A stretch of 64,000 nucleotides of DNA from positions 1-64,000 of the forward strand of contig JAKSZP010014925.1 in the NCBI GenBank assembly GCA_022478985.1, written 5' to 3'. A program made the position numbers and the translations under genes. Source of the DNA: Massospora cicadina. Lineage: Eukaryota; Entomophthoromycota; Entomophthoromycetes; Entomophthorales; Entomophthoraceae. Of the stretch, positions 46,600 through 58,506 are shown one piece after another (within the stretch, counting starts at the first letter, position 1; every line of letters begins with the position of its first letter). The notes beneath the pieces are model-generated. The model ran no database searches, was not told the DNA's origin, and saw only the letters and a list, made by a program, of their open reading frames with translations.

Positions 46600-47300
46600 A
46601 AAGCTTCAAAGTTAAATTTGGGTAGTTGGGGTATGCCACGACTAGCTAACTACTAGCTTACACTAGAAAACTTCATAACCATACTTCAGAACTATATTTC
46701 ATAAAAAGGTCACTTCCTTGCAAAAAAATCGCACTTATTGGGTTTTCACAAAGAGCCCAGACTTGTATAGGCCGCCATAACTACTTCCAGGTCCTTTTCA
46801 TTTTACTTATGGTTAGGAGAATGTTTTGTAGATTATCATTATGCCTAACGGAACATAATAAACTGAATGTCACCAAGAACATCATAAATGGACCTGGCAA
46901 AGTCGCTAGTACATTTTCATTAAAAAAGCACATCTTAAAGAAAAATCCCTTGCTTGGACTAGAGGGCTATGAACCAGTAGTGCCCTCCTTGAATCTAAGT
47001 TAGTTAAATTCTTTGAACAGATTGATCTTAAAGAACAACTGAGACTTTGAAATAACATGAGAAATGGACTATTCCAGTAGCAGGGGTTAGGGGTCTGGGA
47101 TTATTAAATTGTTCACGTGCCCATAGTCAAAATAGGCCCACAGAGAACCATTTAACTTCTGGGAAAATAATGACGGTGGAAGAAATGGTGAGATAGTTAG
47201 AAAATCTAGCATTTTTTAACATATCATCTATCCATAATACCATCATTATATTCATGCTTTGTGTAATGGTATAGGGGACAGTTTGACTTGACTAGGTGCA
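46600..47300 (-). pseudogene. L1 reverse transcriptase remnant
   Basis: Minus-strand text in alternating frames includes YTSLGSL.KPNKCDFFARK.PFYE, the RT thumb (L....L...KPSKC.FF...V.FLG). It is recognised by homology to the clearer L2 copy at 52.9-53.1 kb. Confidence 0.55.
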
Positions 47301-49900
47301 TCATCAATTGAAAAGTTAGGTCTACTATGAGTGAGGTGCAAGTCTAAATACAAGCTCTTGTTAAAGACATCCTTGTAAGGTAAAAGAAGGAAAGCAAGGT
47401 GGGTGGTAGGTCCATGGAAGGAGGTGCGATTAAACTCAGCAAGGCATCAGGTGGTAGAGTGTCATTCAAGAGGAATTTCCAAAAGAGCCTATTATTAGAA
47501 AGATAAAATTCATTGAAGACAAGATTTGGAATTCACAATCTGGTGACGCCACCATTTCACACTAATAATTAAAGATATAGTAAGCTACACACTACAGAGA
47601 AGCAGTTGCATAAGCAGATTTCATGAATAAAGAACTGCACTGGACACTTTAAGGTGTGAGATTTCTCGTGTATAGATGATGCGCTCAGATTTAGAGGGCC
47701 TCATGTGTGTACATATCTATAGATTGTGCAATTCTGAAGTTCTTGAATTTTTGGCAGCTCTGTGCCCAAGATTCCTGCACAGTAACCTTGTGTGACCAAG
47801 TGCAAAGTTTAATGATAATTATAAAATATGTCTGACCTTCATTAGTGGGTGCTGAGAAAGAAAGAGTAATGGGAGTGGGAGAAGGTTCTGGTTTGTGAGC
47901 TTCTAGTTTCTGAAGAGCTGTACTGCTTGACTTACCAGAGAATATATGCTAGTGCTACCTGATCATATGGCCAATTATGGATCTGAAGTAAAGCCAGACT
48001 ATCCCCACCAGGGGATAAGGAAAGATATTGCAAAAGTTGGTGGGAGTCTATTTTAGCCACGAAGACAATCATTTTTCCAAAGTAAAAGTAAAGGCGGAGA
48101 GCTCTAAATTGTCTTAGTTTATTTCTGTCAGGGCAGCGGTTAATTAAAAGAAAACTGCTTACAAACTGAGTTTGTTAGTACCTAATGGATAACACAGAAT
48201 GCCCGAGCTCAGCCATCATAGTGACTCTTGAGAGGACATTCTAAGAGTTTCATGAAGAGTAGATCTATTCACAAAATATAACAAAGGACCAATAATCAAC
48301 AAAATACATGAGAAGGAATACCATGAGTATCTTGGGGGTAACCCTCAATGGTGGAAGAGTCTGGGAGGATGACAACTCCTTCAGGTCCATAAATTTTGGT
48401 TTTTGTTTGAATTGATTCTGAATGATTAGGAAACATTATATGACTGCAACAAATTAAAATGAATTGGCAGGTCAAATTGTGGTACCAGGGTTCATGCATG
48501 TGCATTAGATTAGCAAATACTATTAAGGGGTAAAAACTTCTATAAGTTTGATCACAGCGTAGGGAGTCACTAGATTAATGGATTGAAACACTCGTTTAAT
48601 TACTCAAAACATTTTGCAGATGGCGGCGTGATTTACAACTTTGACTTGAAAGCCTAGTGTCATGGTGTGGAAGGCAGCTTCTACAACAAAAAACTAGTGA
48701 AAGATAATTTTATTTTTAAAAAGTTAATTAACTAGAGAATAAACTGACAGTATTCTCAAGGTGGGCTGTTAAATTTATAAATTGGGGAAAAATGAACTGG
48801 AAGGAGCACAAAGCACTGTCCTGGGATTGTGACCCTGAAAAAACTTAATTTGGATGTTGTAGGAAGAAGGCTATGGGTTGATAAATCTTTAGTTTATAAA
48901 TAAGATAAAAAAGTTTTGATATTGAATTCTTAAATTGATTAAACAACTTAAATAATACCAACTAAAATTTTCACAGATTTGTTTCAATTGATGAATAGCG
49001 CACCAGTTTTTCATAAAGTTGTTCTAACCTGTTAATAATCAGATTAACCTTAGGGAAGATTTAAAATTTTGGTAATGGAGTCTGCTACAGGCTGAGCAAT
49101 AGCAGGGGTTTATTTCTGTGACTAGGCGAGAGAGTAACAAAATGACAACAGCCCCTGAAAATAGATTTTTCCTTATGAATTAGTGAAACATTGGGAAGAG
49201 GTATCAAGGGAATTTTCCTTGGGTCAAGTGGTAGCTTTTATTGGCTGGGGAAATGGTGAGCAGGGGGTATTTGAGACCTGACAAAATCAAAAAAAACTAT
49301 TATAATTTTTTTCCCAAATTCTGGGACCAAGTCAGGTCGACAGTGCAACCCAGGACCTACCCACTATGTTAAGGCTGGCCATGTGACCCAAACTGCCCAA
49401 ATGCTTTCTGAAGGGTTGCAATAATTTAGCTGGATAACTCAACAATTGGATGAAAGCTCAAATTATGGCCAAATTCGATTTTTGTCCCAGATAGCCCAGA
49501 CTGTCTTCTCTGGATCAGAATTAGCAACCTAGTCCTCAAAGATAACTTGATCTGTTTTTATAAATTTCAGCTAAAATTTCCAGGGGAGGGGCGAGTCCCA
49601 GGGGCCTGTTTGTGACTCCTGGACTGGGAAACATCTCTACAGATCCCCTCTACCATCTCTAACAGGGTAGAGGAGGGGTGAGTCAGGGGTGAAGGTTCCT
49701 TAGGGGGCAAAGCATTAACCTAGTTCTCATCACCCACATGAGCCAAGTCACTTTATTGTGAGAGGCGGTCCACTTATAGATTTAGCCTACTTTGCTCCTG
49801 AAGGGATTCTGGTCCCTGCTCAAGCACAGGGGATGGTCCTAGGACATACACTAACCTTTTTGAGTTTAAAAAGCACCAAGAGGCTCTTAGTGCAGGCAAC
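47301..49900 (-). pseudogene. L1 gag-protease region, unreadable
   Basis: No frame above about 70 codons; 48296-48505 is the longest and is not convincing. The stretch is homologous to L0 and in part to the 55.4-55.6 kb end of L2 (accctcaatggtggaagagtctggg near 48340 compared with accctcaagggcgggggaggctggg near 55500). It is assigned to gag and leader sequence by position only. Confidence 0.35.
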
Positions 49901-50084
49901 TATTGCGGGATGAAGGCCTGGGGTACTGCCCTACCACACTAGGGCTGCACAAAATTAAGAACCACTTAGAAATGTGGTCCTGACTGAAATTCGGAGTAGC
50001 TCACGCCAACCCCTAAACTGACATATAATCGCTTAAAAGTAATGGGAAGCTCATCTGCTCTAGCCAGGGCAATTGATATGCCTC

Positions 50085-50420
50085 TCATCCCCCTTGCAGG
50101 GGACAAGACCGGATGACCCCCAGGTTTAAGGCCCATGAGGGGGAGGAGCCAAAGCCCTCCCCTTTGTCACCTTCTTTTTTAGCAGAGTTAAGCTCTCCTG
50201 CCCCTTTTTGTTCATGAAAGCCTTGGATTTTTTTTAAATCTGCTATCACTTTCTTGAATGATCTTTTTTGCAACCAACTAGCTCATGCCAACCAAAATGG
50301 AAGCTATCCAACCTTCAGAACAACTCAGAAAACCACGGCATTTATTATAGGCAGGTGCACTGAAGTGTAGACAACCAAAATTGCCCCTCCCTTGTCCTGG
50401 GTCTTCACCTGCGCAACCCC
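50085..50420 (-). pseudogene. L2 chromodomain-like C-terminus
   Basis: The minus-strand frame 50273-50085 starts MQKRSFKKVIADLKKIQGFH. With the preceding text it resembles the last chromodomain helix (N-L-x-x-A-x-E-x-I-A-D-F-H), and a Lys/Glu-rich tail follows. The aromatic cage residues upstream cannot be read. Confidence 0.35.
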
Positions 50421-50949
50421 AGATCGTAGGATGTCATTTGACAGGCATCTTGCCCAACTTGTACCCCTTACTGCCCACATTCTCCCCTCAGGAAGTGGTA
50501 ACACCCGCAAGAACAGGTCATCACAGTCATCACTACCATCCTAAACTTCTTTTAAGCCACTTCAGGACCTGACCAACGAACCTCTTTGGGCTCTGGTATT
50601 TACTCACCCATGTTTCCACAGGCTTTCCCTGGTTGTGCCACGTGGTAACCCCAGCTTACCCTAACTAGCTCACCAAAACCCTTTTTTCAACTTGGTTGGT
50701 CCCATACAGGGAGCGTGGACCAGGGCATAGTTCTTGTGCTTCTCCAGGGTCTTGGTGGCTATGATGGCGGTAATCTTCTAGCCCTGTGGGGCTCAGTGTA
50801 AATTGTGCAGAATTCCTCCACAAGCTTCTTGCAGTTTTCTAATCAAACGCGCTCACAAAACTGTTTTAATATGAGAAATACCCCTTCCAGGTGATTAATA
50901 CTAGGTAGATTGGAGAGACCTCCAGGAGGCAAGAATAGCCTCCACCTCT

Positions 50950-52000
50950 GCTTCTTGGAGCTTCCTGACGACAATGGGCTCAGGGGAAGTTAGTCTTACC
51001 CCTTTGAAGGTGTTTTTGAGAGGTATGGAAGACATTGTGCTAAATGCCAGTGCGGAGGCAGTTTCAGATAGTAGGTCCTTTTGCCCAGATCTTTCTCAAC
51101 CTCAAAATGGCTCAATAAATTAGCTGAAAATTTAGATGGGAGATTTTTAGAGAAGTTTCCATATGTCAAGCATGACAAGGGAGCCAACTTCAATCTCATA
51201 TCTTATGGGCGTTTCCAGTCAGCAAACTTCTTGTAGTCCTCGTTAACTTTCACCAAGTGTTATGGACCAGGTTTTGTGTCTAAAAGATTATGATTACGTG
51301 GTCCTCTAACCTGGAACTGCTGAGGAGAGCAGGCTTTATTTGTAATGAAGCTTTTGCCCCAGGGTGGCTTCAAAGGGTGACAAATTAGTTGAAGATTGGA
51401 TGGAGTCGTTTTATGTCAACTGTGCTATAGGTAAGTCTTTAGCTCAGGAGCCTTAAAAGGCATTCACATAACAACTCAAGGACTGCTCCTGTACCTGGTT
51501 CACCCTTCCAGTTTTCTCATTGGACTGGGGATGGTATGCTGTGGACCTGCATGGCTTGATGTTGAGGAGGGTCAACAACTCTTCCAAAACTGGGAAGTGA
51601 ACTGGGGGCCCCTATCTCTTACTCTCTCTCTATGAGAAGGCCATATATGGAAAACACATGGTTGGCGAACAGCTTTGTGGCCTCCACTTTAGATTTGATG
51701 AGATGCAGGGGATAAAGATGGCGAACTTGGTAAATTGGTTGATGAATACATGATGGCATCTGAGCCACATGAGGGTGGGAGTTCCTTAATAAAATGAACA
51801 GAGTGTGAGTTCCATGGGCCCTCAGCCTGCTTCTGGGGGAGTAACAAACCCTTCCTGCCTGAGTGGTCTGATTTTGCATGCGCACAGGTGGCAAAACTGA
51901 AAATCCAGGCTGGAACATCTTTGGAATACCCCAGAAAGTTGTAGGTTCACTTTATGAGGTTTGCGCTTCTTGGTATCTGGGTGCCCCACCGCTGGGGGGA
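50950..52000 (-). pseudogene. L2 integrase
   Basis: The minus strand at 51199-50996 reads KFSANLLSHFEVEKDLGKRTYYLKLPPHW, noted here as SHFEVEKDLGKRTYYLKLPP. This is the GPF/Y module of chromovirus integrases (K.L.GPF.V...G...Y.L.LP..W). The frame 51918-51619 covers the core: INQFTKFAIFIPC (VDR.TK.A.FIP) and ATKLFANHVFSIYGL. The zinc-finger side contains EHHVPPAVGHPDTKKRKPHK near 51990. Breaks lie between these pieces. Confidence 0.7.
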
Positions 52001-52379
52001 CGTGGTGCTCGTCAATAAACCAGGTACACTGAGAGGGGATACCCCAAACTCAGTCATGCAACCAGAAGTCCCATCCCTCAAGGTGTAGTGAGATCTCTTT
52101 TGGCACTTAGACTCCAAATCATCATATAGCTCAAATCCTTCAGGTCATCAAGTTTGGGATGCAAGGACGCAGGAGAGGCTGTAGCATCTGGGGCCAGGTC
52201 TGTAAAAATACTATGGGAGGGGCCAAGGAGAAGATCTGGGAGGGGGTAATACAGTGATGAGCTTGGGGAGGTCTTCCCCATCATCATGTGACAGGGAGGG
52301 GTTTCAACTTAGTATATCTGGTAAGACATTCAGGGGCCCTTGATAATTCGTACTGTAAGTGGAAATCACAAAGGTCTTG

Positions 52380-52790
52380 GTAGGTGCGGGCTTGGCGATG
52401 CCACAGACTTGGGATTTTCATTAATGTAGCAGGGTCTTTTGGTCTGTTCAGGTGATTTTATTTTGGGCGCCCTGAAGGAGGTACCACCTGTAGGTGAGTG
52501 ACCAATCCACCACCAACTCCTTATTATAGATGGGCCTGATTGCTCAGTTGAGGTAGGTTGTGGGAAAAATAGGCTAAAAGTGTTTAACTCCTTTGTGCTC
52601 CTGTAGCAGCACAGGGCCTACCGCCACTGAGGAGGCATTGTAGACTACTACAAAGGGGCGAGAGGTTTCCACATGGCGGAGGGCTCAGGATGTCAGGAGG
52701 ACATCTTTGATAGCCTCAAATGCCTGTTAAAAAATTGGGGACCACTTAAAGGGAACATTCTTCCATGTGAGTGGATTTAGGGTGCCGCCA
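52380..52790 (-). pseudogene. L2 RNase H remnant
   Basis: Minus-strand text in alternating frames includes VVYNASSVAVGPVLLQEHKG (the TDAS strand, about 52600-52650) and KELVVDWSLTYRWYLLQG, the D-K-E-L block (about 52480-52530). Both are in the order expected after the RT. Confidence 0.5.
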
Positions 52791-53610
52791 GCTGAGCAAG
52801 GGCTGGTAGAAACTTCTTTTTTTAGCACTAGTGGTTCACCTCCGTGACAAACTTCTTTAAAAAGGTTACCCTGCAAAGGAAACTGCGGAGATGTTTTGAG
52901 GTAGTTGGGGTGGCCATGACTGGATGGTCTCTAGTTTTCAGGGGAAACTGTTTAGCCAACCCTCAATACTAGGTTGCCTAGAAAGGTCACCTCCTTCTTA
53001 AAGAATTCAACTTTGAAGTTTTAAGAGGAGTCTCATCTTGTGGTGGGCCGCCACCACTGCTTCCAGTTCTGTAAAATGTTGTTCCAAGGTGGGGAAATGG
53101 ATTAAGATATTGTCAATGTATGCAAAAGTGCATAAAAAAGATTCTAAAGCACAACATTTTTGATGCTTTGGAAGGAGCTGTCTAATTCTTCAACCTAATG
53201 GCATCACTTAAACTGAAAGAACCCTCATCAGGTGAAAATAGCCGTGAGCCACTTCTACCCCTTACCCCCATCTGAGTGAAGGATTTACCAGGTCCATCTT
53301 AAGAATATTTGGGACTTGGTGATAGCCTGTGAAATGGATAGCTCCAGAGGTAGGTGGTATGGAAAATGGACCATGATATTATTCAGAAGACCATATTCAA
53401 CACAGAGGATTAGTGAGCCCTTTTGATTTCCTGGCAAAATCTATAGGTGAGGCGATGGGGGAAGAATTCTTGATAAGCCAACCCCTCTCCAAGATGTTAG
53501 TCAGCCAAATTCTCATGTCCTTGTCCTCTTCCTCTGTGTATGGGTAGGGGGGCAATTGATTTTGACAAACTCAACTATCAACTGAAGTGAAAAATAATAT
53601 TCTGGTGGGG
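52790..53610 (-). pseudogene. L2 reverse transcriptase
   Basis: The minus strand contains YIDNILIHFPTLEQHFTELE, with YIDN at 53109-53120 in place of the catalytic YxDD, then AVVAAHHKMRLLLK. Upstream pieces include NILKMDLVNPS (the L-D-L motif, near 53285-53310) and the fingers region around 53400-53520. The Asp-to-Asn change would disable catalysis. Confidence 0.65.
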
Positions 53611-53799
53611 GGAATCTTTGTTTCCAGAGACATATCAAAAGCGTCATTGTATGGAGCAATAAGGGAAGGGAGGTATGAGGGTAGGACTTCTGAAATATGG
53701 TTTGAGGATAGATTGAGCTAAGTGAGGGACCCAAAGAAAGAGTATTCAGTAGGTTGAACTATCCACTCATCTTATATTTGTAAATAAATATAGTTACTC

Positions 53800-55730
53800 T
53801 TCAGTTTAGTCCTAACCTGCTGGCGACTCCACCAGCCCACTCCAAAAATTACAGGATATAGCAGATCCTGTTTTGCCAAAAAATGGTTTGAAAACTCAAA
53901 CTTGTAAATGGATAAGCTTAGAGGGTGTCAAATGCTATGGAACTTCAGTTGCTCAGTGAGGAGCTAGGATAGATGAAGCTTCATCCATAACCAAGTACAA
54001 AGAACGCACTAGAATGAGGCCAATGAAGCTAGCCACCGCGCCCATAATGAGAAGGCTTATACGATGACTTCACTGAAATCTGATCGGAAAGTAGCCAGAA
54101 ACAAGCATTAAGCCTTATATTCTTTATTTGGAAAAAGGGAGATTGCAGCTGAGGCGGAGCACGGTTCATGATGAAGAGTGAGCGATTGGAGGCATGGGGC
54201 TGGAATTCTCCAGAGACAAAAGTGTCATATCCTCCTCACCCTCAGTTGAAGAGCCGACAATTCATGAGTACATCTGCTCCCCCCTCCTTGGTGGAGTAAC
54301 AGAGTTTCAGAAGGGAGTCAACGGTGCATGATGAATTTAACTTGGGATCAGGGGGACCAGAAAAGTGGCCTCATGAACAAGTGCAGAAGCAGGGGATATA
54401 TCTAGCGGCTTCTTCCCCAGAGGGGAGACATCTGAGTTGGGCTCAGCGAAAAGTAGAAGACTGTAATTCTGGGAGGCCGCTACACTTATCTGCGGCCATT
54501 AGCTGAAGAAGTAGGTGCAGAACGTGGCGCAGCAAGGGCGGCAACAGCTGGCGTGGGTTCATGGAAAAGTTGGCCCCAATTGAGCGGGCTACAGAGAAAA
54601 AGATTTCTAAGAACCCCGGGAGCATGTCCCAGAATGGGTGGGCGTCAGAGGATAGGTTTAGGGCAGCCTGGAAGGCAGAAGACGCGATCTCAGAAGGGAT
54701 TTGTACAGAGGGGATTAGCACAGCAAAATCTTTTTTAGGGAGGGAAGGTCTGCAGCTGCCTATCCCAAGTTGAAGAGGTGTATGAGTTGCGAGGGTCTTG
54801 AATCAGGGGCCTGAACCATTGAGGTGACCATCACAAGCACAGAGTAGGGTTACCAGACTTGACTGCAGAGTAAAGCACCCCCTTACCCAGCGATAGGCAT
54901 CCCCTTCCAAGGCGTCAAAAGATCCACACTCTGTTGGATATCAGAGGGTGCTGGGGTGTCTTTCGCTTTCAGCGGAGAAGTGCATCTGGTATTCCACCAG
55001 GGCACCCAGGACTTGGTGGTCACCTCATCAGAAGGATCAGGAGGGGCAATCATTCCTATCATGTTTTTCAAGGGGTTAAGCTGATGGTAAAGGGGATTGG
55101 TGGGGTGAGCTCTATTCCACCAAAGCCTGTTTGTAAGCTCATGCAAGTAAGGCAGCGGACCAACAATTGAAGACCTGGTAGTAGAGCGAGTGCAAATTCA
55201 TTGTGAGGGAATAAGCCATCACTTCACCAACGCCGAATAGGAGGGCAGAAATGGCCAAGGTAGGAGGCCAGTTCATTACGTCAGAGATTCAGTTGAGAAA
55301 AATTTAGACTTGGCTCCCAATGGGGTGTGAATAAGCACCCTTTGGTGAGTCCAGAATGTCAGGGGCACAGCACTCTATATGACTTGGAGGAGCTGGTTTC
55401 TAGAATGGACATGAGGAAAACAAAAGTTTATTAACGTACCAAAGTCCCACAAGGCAAACTAAATGGCTGCATTGGGGCAACTGAGGGTCTTGCAGGGCAA
55501 CCCTCAAGGGCGGGGGAGGCTGGGAAGTTGACATCTACTCCATGGGTTTTGTTGTAGCAGACCTTCAAGTATTATAAATGAGTTCCATGGATCAACATAG
55601 GTTGTTATCAGTGGGGGTCAGAGGCATTAATGGATGCAAAGGGATCTGTGCAGAGCGTTGAGGCTGATCACTCCCTGGGAGGGGTGCTCCAGGCCCCTCA
55701 GGAAAACAACATCTTTCAAATGAAGGGCAG
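53800..55730 (-). pseudogene. gag: L2 gag-protease region
   Basis: The longest minus-strand frames are 54721-54443 (92 codons, FQAALNLSSDAHPFWDMLPG) and 55146-54883 (87 codons, RAHPTNPLYHQLNPLKNMIG). Plus-strand frames at 54553-54773 overlap the first one, and I cannot decide strand from sequence alone. Minus is preferred because pol lies on that strand. No zinc knuckle or protease loop is recognised. Confidence 0.35.
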
Positions 55731-56735
55731 TGTCATGAATTTTAACCAGATGGAATCTCCAATGATTTATCAATATTTGGAATGATATAGCCAATCCCAG
55801 CGGAATGGTTTAATGACTGAATTTCGTGTTAATTAAATGATTACTGGTTAGTTGCTCCCCAATTTGGGCTGAGCCTAAATTAGTATCCCACTGAGGATGG
55901 TATTTTAGGTTTGCATGGGGCCAATCGATGGCCCCAAATTGGTAGAGGATCAATGGTGACTAATAGCTGAGAATGTTCCGATCCATCAGCAGAATCAGTA
56001 GTTGATGCTAACGGCCATTTGTGGTCCGTTGGTGGGATTTCCAGCAGAAAGCTGATGTTTCACTTCAGTCGTTCGCTGCCTGTACTGATCCAATGTTGGC
56101 AGATCCAACAATTCTAAGTTCGAGGCGGCTGAGGGTTTTTCCAGTGACACATTTATTATCAAGAATAGAGGTCAGTGAGATGCTGAGATATTCCAAGTCA
56201 GAGTGAGTTACCAAAGTTGTTTCTGGCGCATTATTATTAATTTGAAGGTCAAATCCAAATTTAACATTTATTTAGTTTATTTATCTATATGGTTCACCTG
56301 TGACTTAAGGCCAAGGATGAACCAAAACTAATTTGGACATTGGGAAGGATGGAGTGAGAGGGTCGACGCCAGGGAAGAATAATGTAAATAAAGAAGAAGA
56401 TGAAAGAAGAAGAGAAGTGGTTAGATGGAAGAACCAGTGGAAGAGCTGATAGGTCAGCAATGGGCGCAGTAGCCCTTTTGTAAATAGTATAAATACCTGG
56501 TGCTTCCCTTTCAATAACTATCTCCCTTTGCCTTTCCTATATTTTGTTATAGGTTTATATTTATTTCGTTGGTTAGAGTTTAGGTAAAAGGGGATACCCA
56601 AAATGGCATGGGTGACATACCAAGGGGTTAACCAACGCTGCTAGCCCTGACGCCTAAGGTGAAAAGGCAAGGGCTGACCAGTCTTCATAATGGTTATCCT
56701 GACAACTAGAAGAGCCCAAAGTCGATTTTCCGACA
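55731..56735 (+). repeat. K: about 1-kb LTR forming the 5' end of element E
   Basis: It starts TGTCATGAATTTTAACC and ends TTTTCCGACA, directly before the E primer-binding site. It holds a TATA-like tagtataaatacc at about 56487-56499. It does not resemble the 3' LTR of E or any other LTR in the window. The left edge is chosen from the TG after the purine-rich gaagggcag and is uncertain. It could also belong to another element type. Confidence 0.45.
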
Positions 56736-56737
56736 TT

Positions 56738-56757
56738 AGTGCTCACTACAGGGGGCC
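56738..56757 (+). other. E primer-binding site
   Basis: AGTGCTCACTACAGGGGGCC lies two bases after the LTR end. It differs from the A site mainly at its first bases. Confidence 0.6.
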
Positions 56758-56790
56758 CATTGATCAGTAATAAAAACAAAAAAAATCAAG

Positions 56791-57760
56791 TTGCCTGCTA
56801 TGTCTCGCCTAGGTTGCTTTGAAAAGAAATCTGCACAACACAATAGGACAGTTGCATTTGAGGAGTTGAAACTTGCATTGGACATTGTGCTCAAAAAACA
56901 AGATGTGCTGCTCCAGGAAGTATACTGTGCTCAGCTGCCGGCCTTTGATTGCAACAGCAATATTAATGGATTCCTTCGATGATTTTAGTTTATTAAATGG
57001 GTGCCTCGGACTGGCACAGGGAAAAACTGTTAATCTCCACCTTGGATGTCAGAAGTGCTTATCAAGTTGTTTGTTACCTTCCAGACAGTTCTGTTGCTTG
57101 CCAAGAAGTCAAGGAGACAGTGATAAGGTTGTTCGGCGGAAAAGCCAAGATGTCTCAGTGGAAAGCCGTGTTTTTGAACATCAGGTTTCAATCAAATGAG
57201 AGTCTCACTGCATTCACTGAGCGGTTTACAACGGAAGTACATGTGTTGATTGGAGCTGAGATTCTAGCTGAGGCTTATGTATGCATTGCAATGGCCTCTG
57301 CAGTGAAGCCATATCCTGAGCTGTACAATGTTATGGTCTCATTGCTAGAGGATGATGTACCTCACCTTAAACTTGTTCAGTTTGTACATCAGTTAGCTGT
57401 AAATTTCCCTCCACCCAATATTGAGCAGGTTCCCACTGTCGGCGAGGCCTACCCTAACCATGGGGAGGGAAGCAATTCATCAATGCAAATCATGCCAGGC
57501 TACTCCCCGCAGCTCACCATTTGTCCTATATCTGCTGAGCAACAACTGGCCGACTACCTCTTTGACCCTAACGATGCTGATCAACAGTCAGCAGTTTACC
57601 AACTTGGGTCTGGTCACGCCGATCATCTTTGGAATAACTATATAAGTGGGCCAACTTATATTAAGCACAGACGTAGGCCTTATGGAGAAAGTTGCTTTCA
57701 TTGCAGTCGCACTGGGAACATGGGATGATGGTGCCCCGATTGACAGATCCCTTGTATATG
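56791..57760 (+). pseudogene. gag: E gag
   Basis: The start MPAMSRLGCFEKK at 56791 gives a 63-codon frame with a short helical stretch (ELKLALDIVLKKQDVLLQE), followed by LPAFDCNSN at the capsid start. After a frameshift the frame 56997-57728 (243 codons) carries the capsid core: LISTLDVRSAYQVVCYLPDS, VIRLFGGKAKMSQWKAVFL, VKPYPELYN. It ends in the zinc knuckle CFHCSRTGNMG, a stop, then WC (CX2CX4NX4C). The long coiled coil found in A and D is missing, so the gag is internally shortened. Confidence 0.8.
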
Positions 57761-57839
57761 ACAGGATATAGGCTATCAGGGAAAAGGGCAAGCGGAATAG
57801 AGACAGGACATTCTGCTTTCATAAATTCAATTGTAATTG

Positions 57840-58500
57840 TCCCCGATGTACATCATGAATCACCCTGTTTCACCTCAGGGACCCACTCTGAGGAATAAAT
57901 ATATCAACAATTCCCTTAACACCTTTTGGCCTCAAGTTGAGGAAGAGACCCCAATAATGCAGACATGGAGTTTCGCCAAGATGTGTGTAAGCCATATTCC
58001 TGGAAGATCTTTGAGCGGAATGGTACAATTGGCGGTGACCCCTCTGCATATGTCGCAGCTTTGAAGGGAGTGGAGGTGGCGATACCCGTAGAAAAAATTT
58101 CCCAAGAGTATTCTCATGTTGGGGCAGGTATGCACACTTATCTGGATAATCAAACGCCCTTGAATGTTTATGTATTGAACACCAAGGGTTCTTCTTATTC
58201 GGAATGCACCTACTGTGACATATTTGTACAGAATACCAAAATTTGGGCAATCATTAATACAGGCGCTCCTGTCAATAAAATATCCACCAAGCTTGTGGCT
58301 AAGCTTCCGCTGAAGCCAGATGTGGACCAATGAGTAGTGTATGAAACTTCGGGGGCCCATAGTACTGTGTCAGAAGGCGCATATAGCTCATTGCCCTTGA
58401 GGTTCAGTTCTGTTGGCATATTCGCTCCAGCTGTGGTGTTGCCTAATAACCATTATGACATGTTGATCGGGGCTGCATTTATAAGGCACTTTGGGCTGTA
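57840..58500 (+). pseudogene. E protease and preceding linker
   Basis: The frame 57965-58333 (122 codons) ends IWAIINTGAPVNKISTKLVAK. This is the protease loop with the catalytic Asp changed to Asn (D-T-G-A to N-T-G-A). After a stop at 58333 the domain continues in shifted frame with VSEGAYSSLPLRF and VVLPNNHYDMLIGAAF (58435-58490). The linker before it resembles that of A. The Asp loss predicts no polyprotein cleavage. Confidence 0.75.
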
Positions 58501-58506
58501 GTTAAT

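Larger units (their letters stand above)
45535..49900 (-). mobile_element. L1: minus-strand chromovirus-like element, decayed
   Basis: Minus-strand order from high to low coordinate: gag and upstream sequence (about 47.5-49.9 kb, matching L0), RT (46.4-47.3 kb), RNase H (46141-46392) and the start of the RNase H-integrase connection (45828-46058, PLNHSNK and LEDLENK-like text). Integrase is absent and is probably cut off by the junction with element I. The limits towards L2 at about 49.9 kb are uncertain. No LTR pair was found. Confidence 0.5.
50000..55730 (-). mobile_element. L2: minus-strand chromovirus-like element
   Basis: Read on the minus strand: gag region (54.2-55.7 kb), RT with YIDN (53.6-52.8 kb), RNase H (52.7-52.4 kb), integrase (52.0-50.95 kb) and a chromodomain-like end (50.4-50.1 kb). 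It is more GC-rich and better preserved than L1. No LTR was recognised at the left end. At the right end it abuts the K LTR. Confidence 0.6.

Noticed and set aside
56487..56499. TATA-like tagtataaatacc as a promoter of a host gene
   Set aside because: It lies inside the K LTR, upstream of the gag of E, so it is best read as an LTR promoter remnant.
55731..56735. K LTR as the 5' LTR of the minus-strand element L2
   Set aside because: The TATA-like box and the junction with a primer-binding site on the plus strand favour plus orientation. The minus reading shows no TGG-type primer site at 55730. Not fully excluded.
57870..58360. Two overlapping minus-strand frames of 126 and 142 codons
   Set aside because: They lie antisense to the gag-protease linker and protease of E, whose plus-strand motifs are clear.
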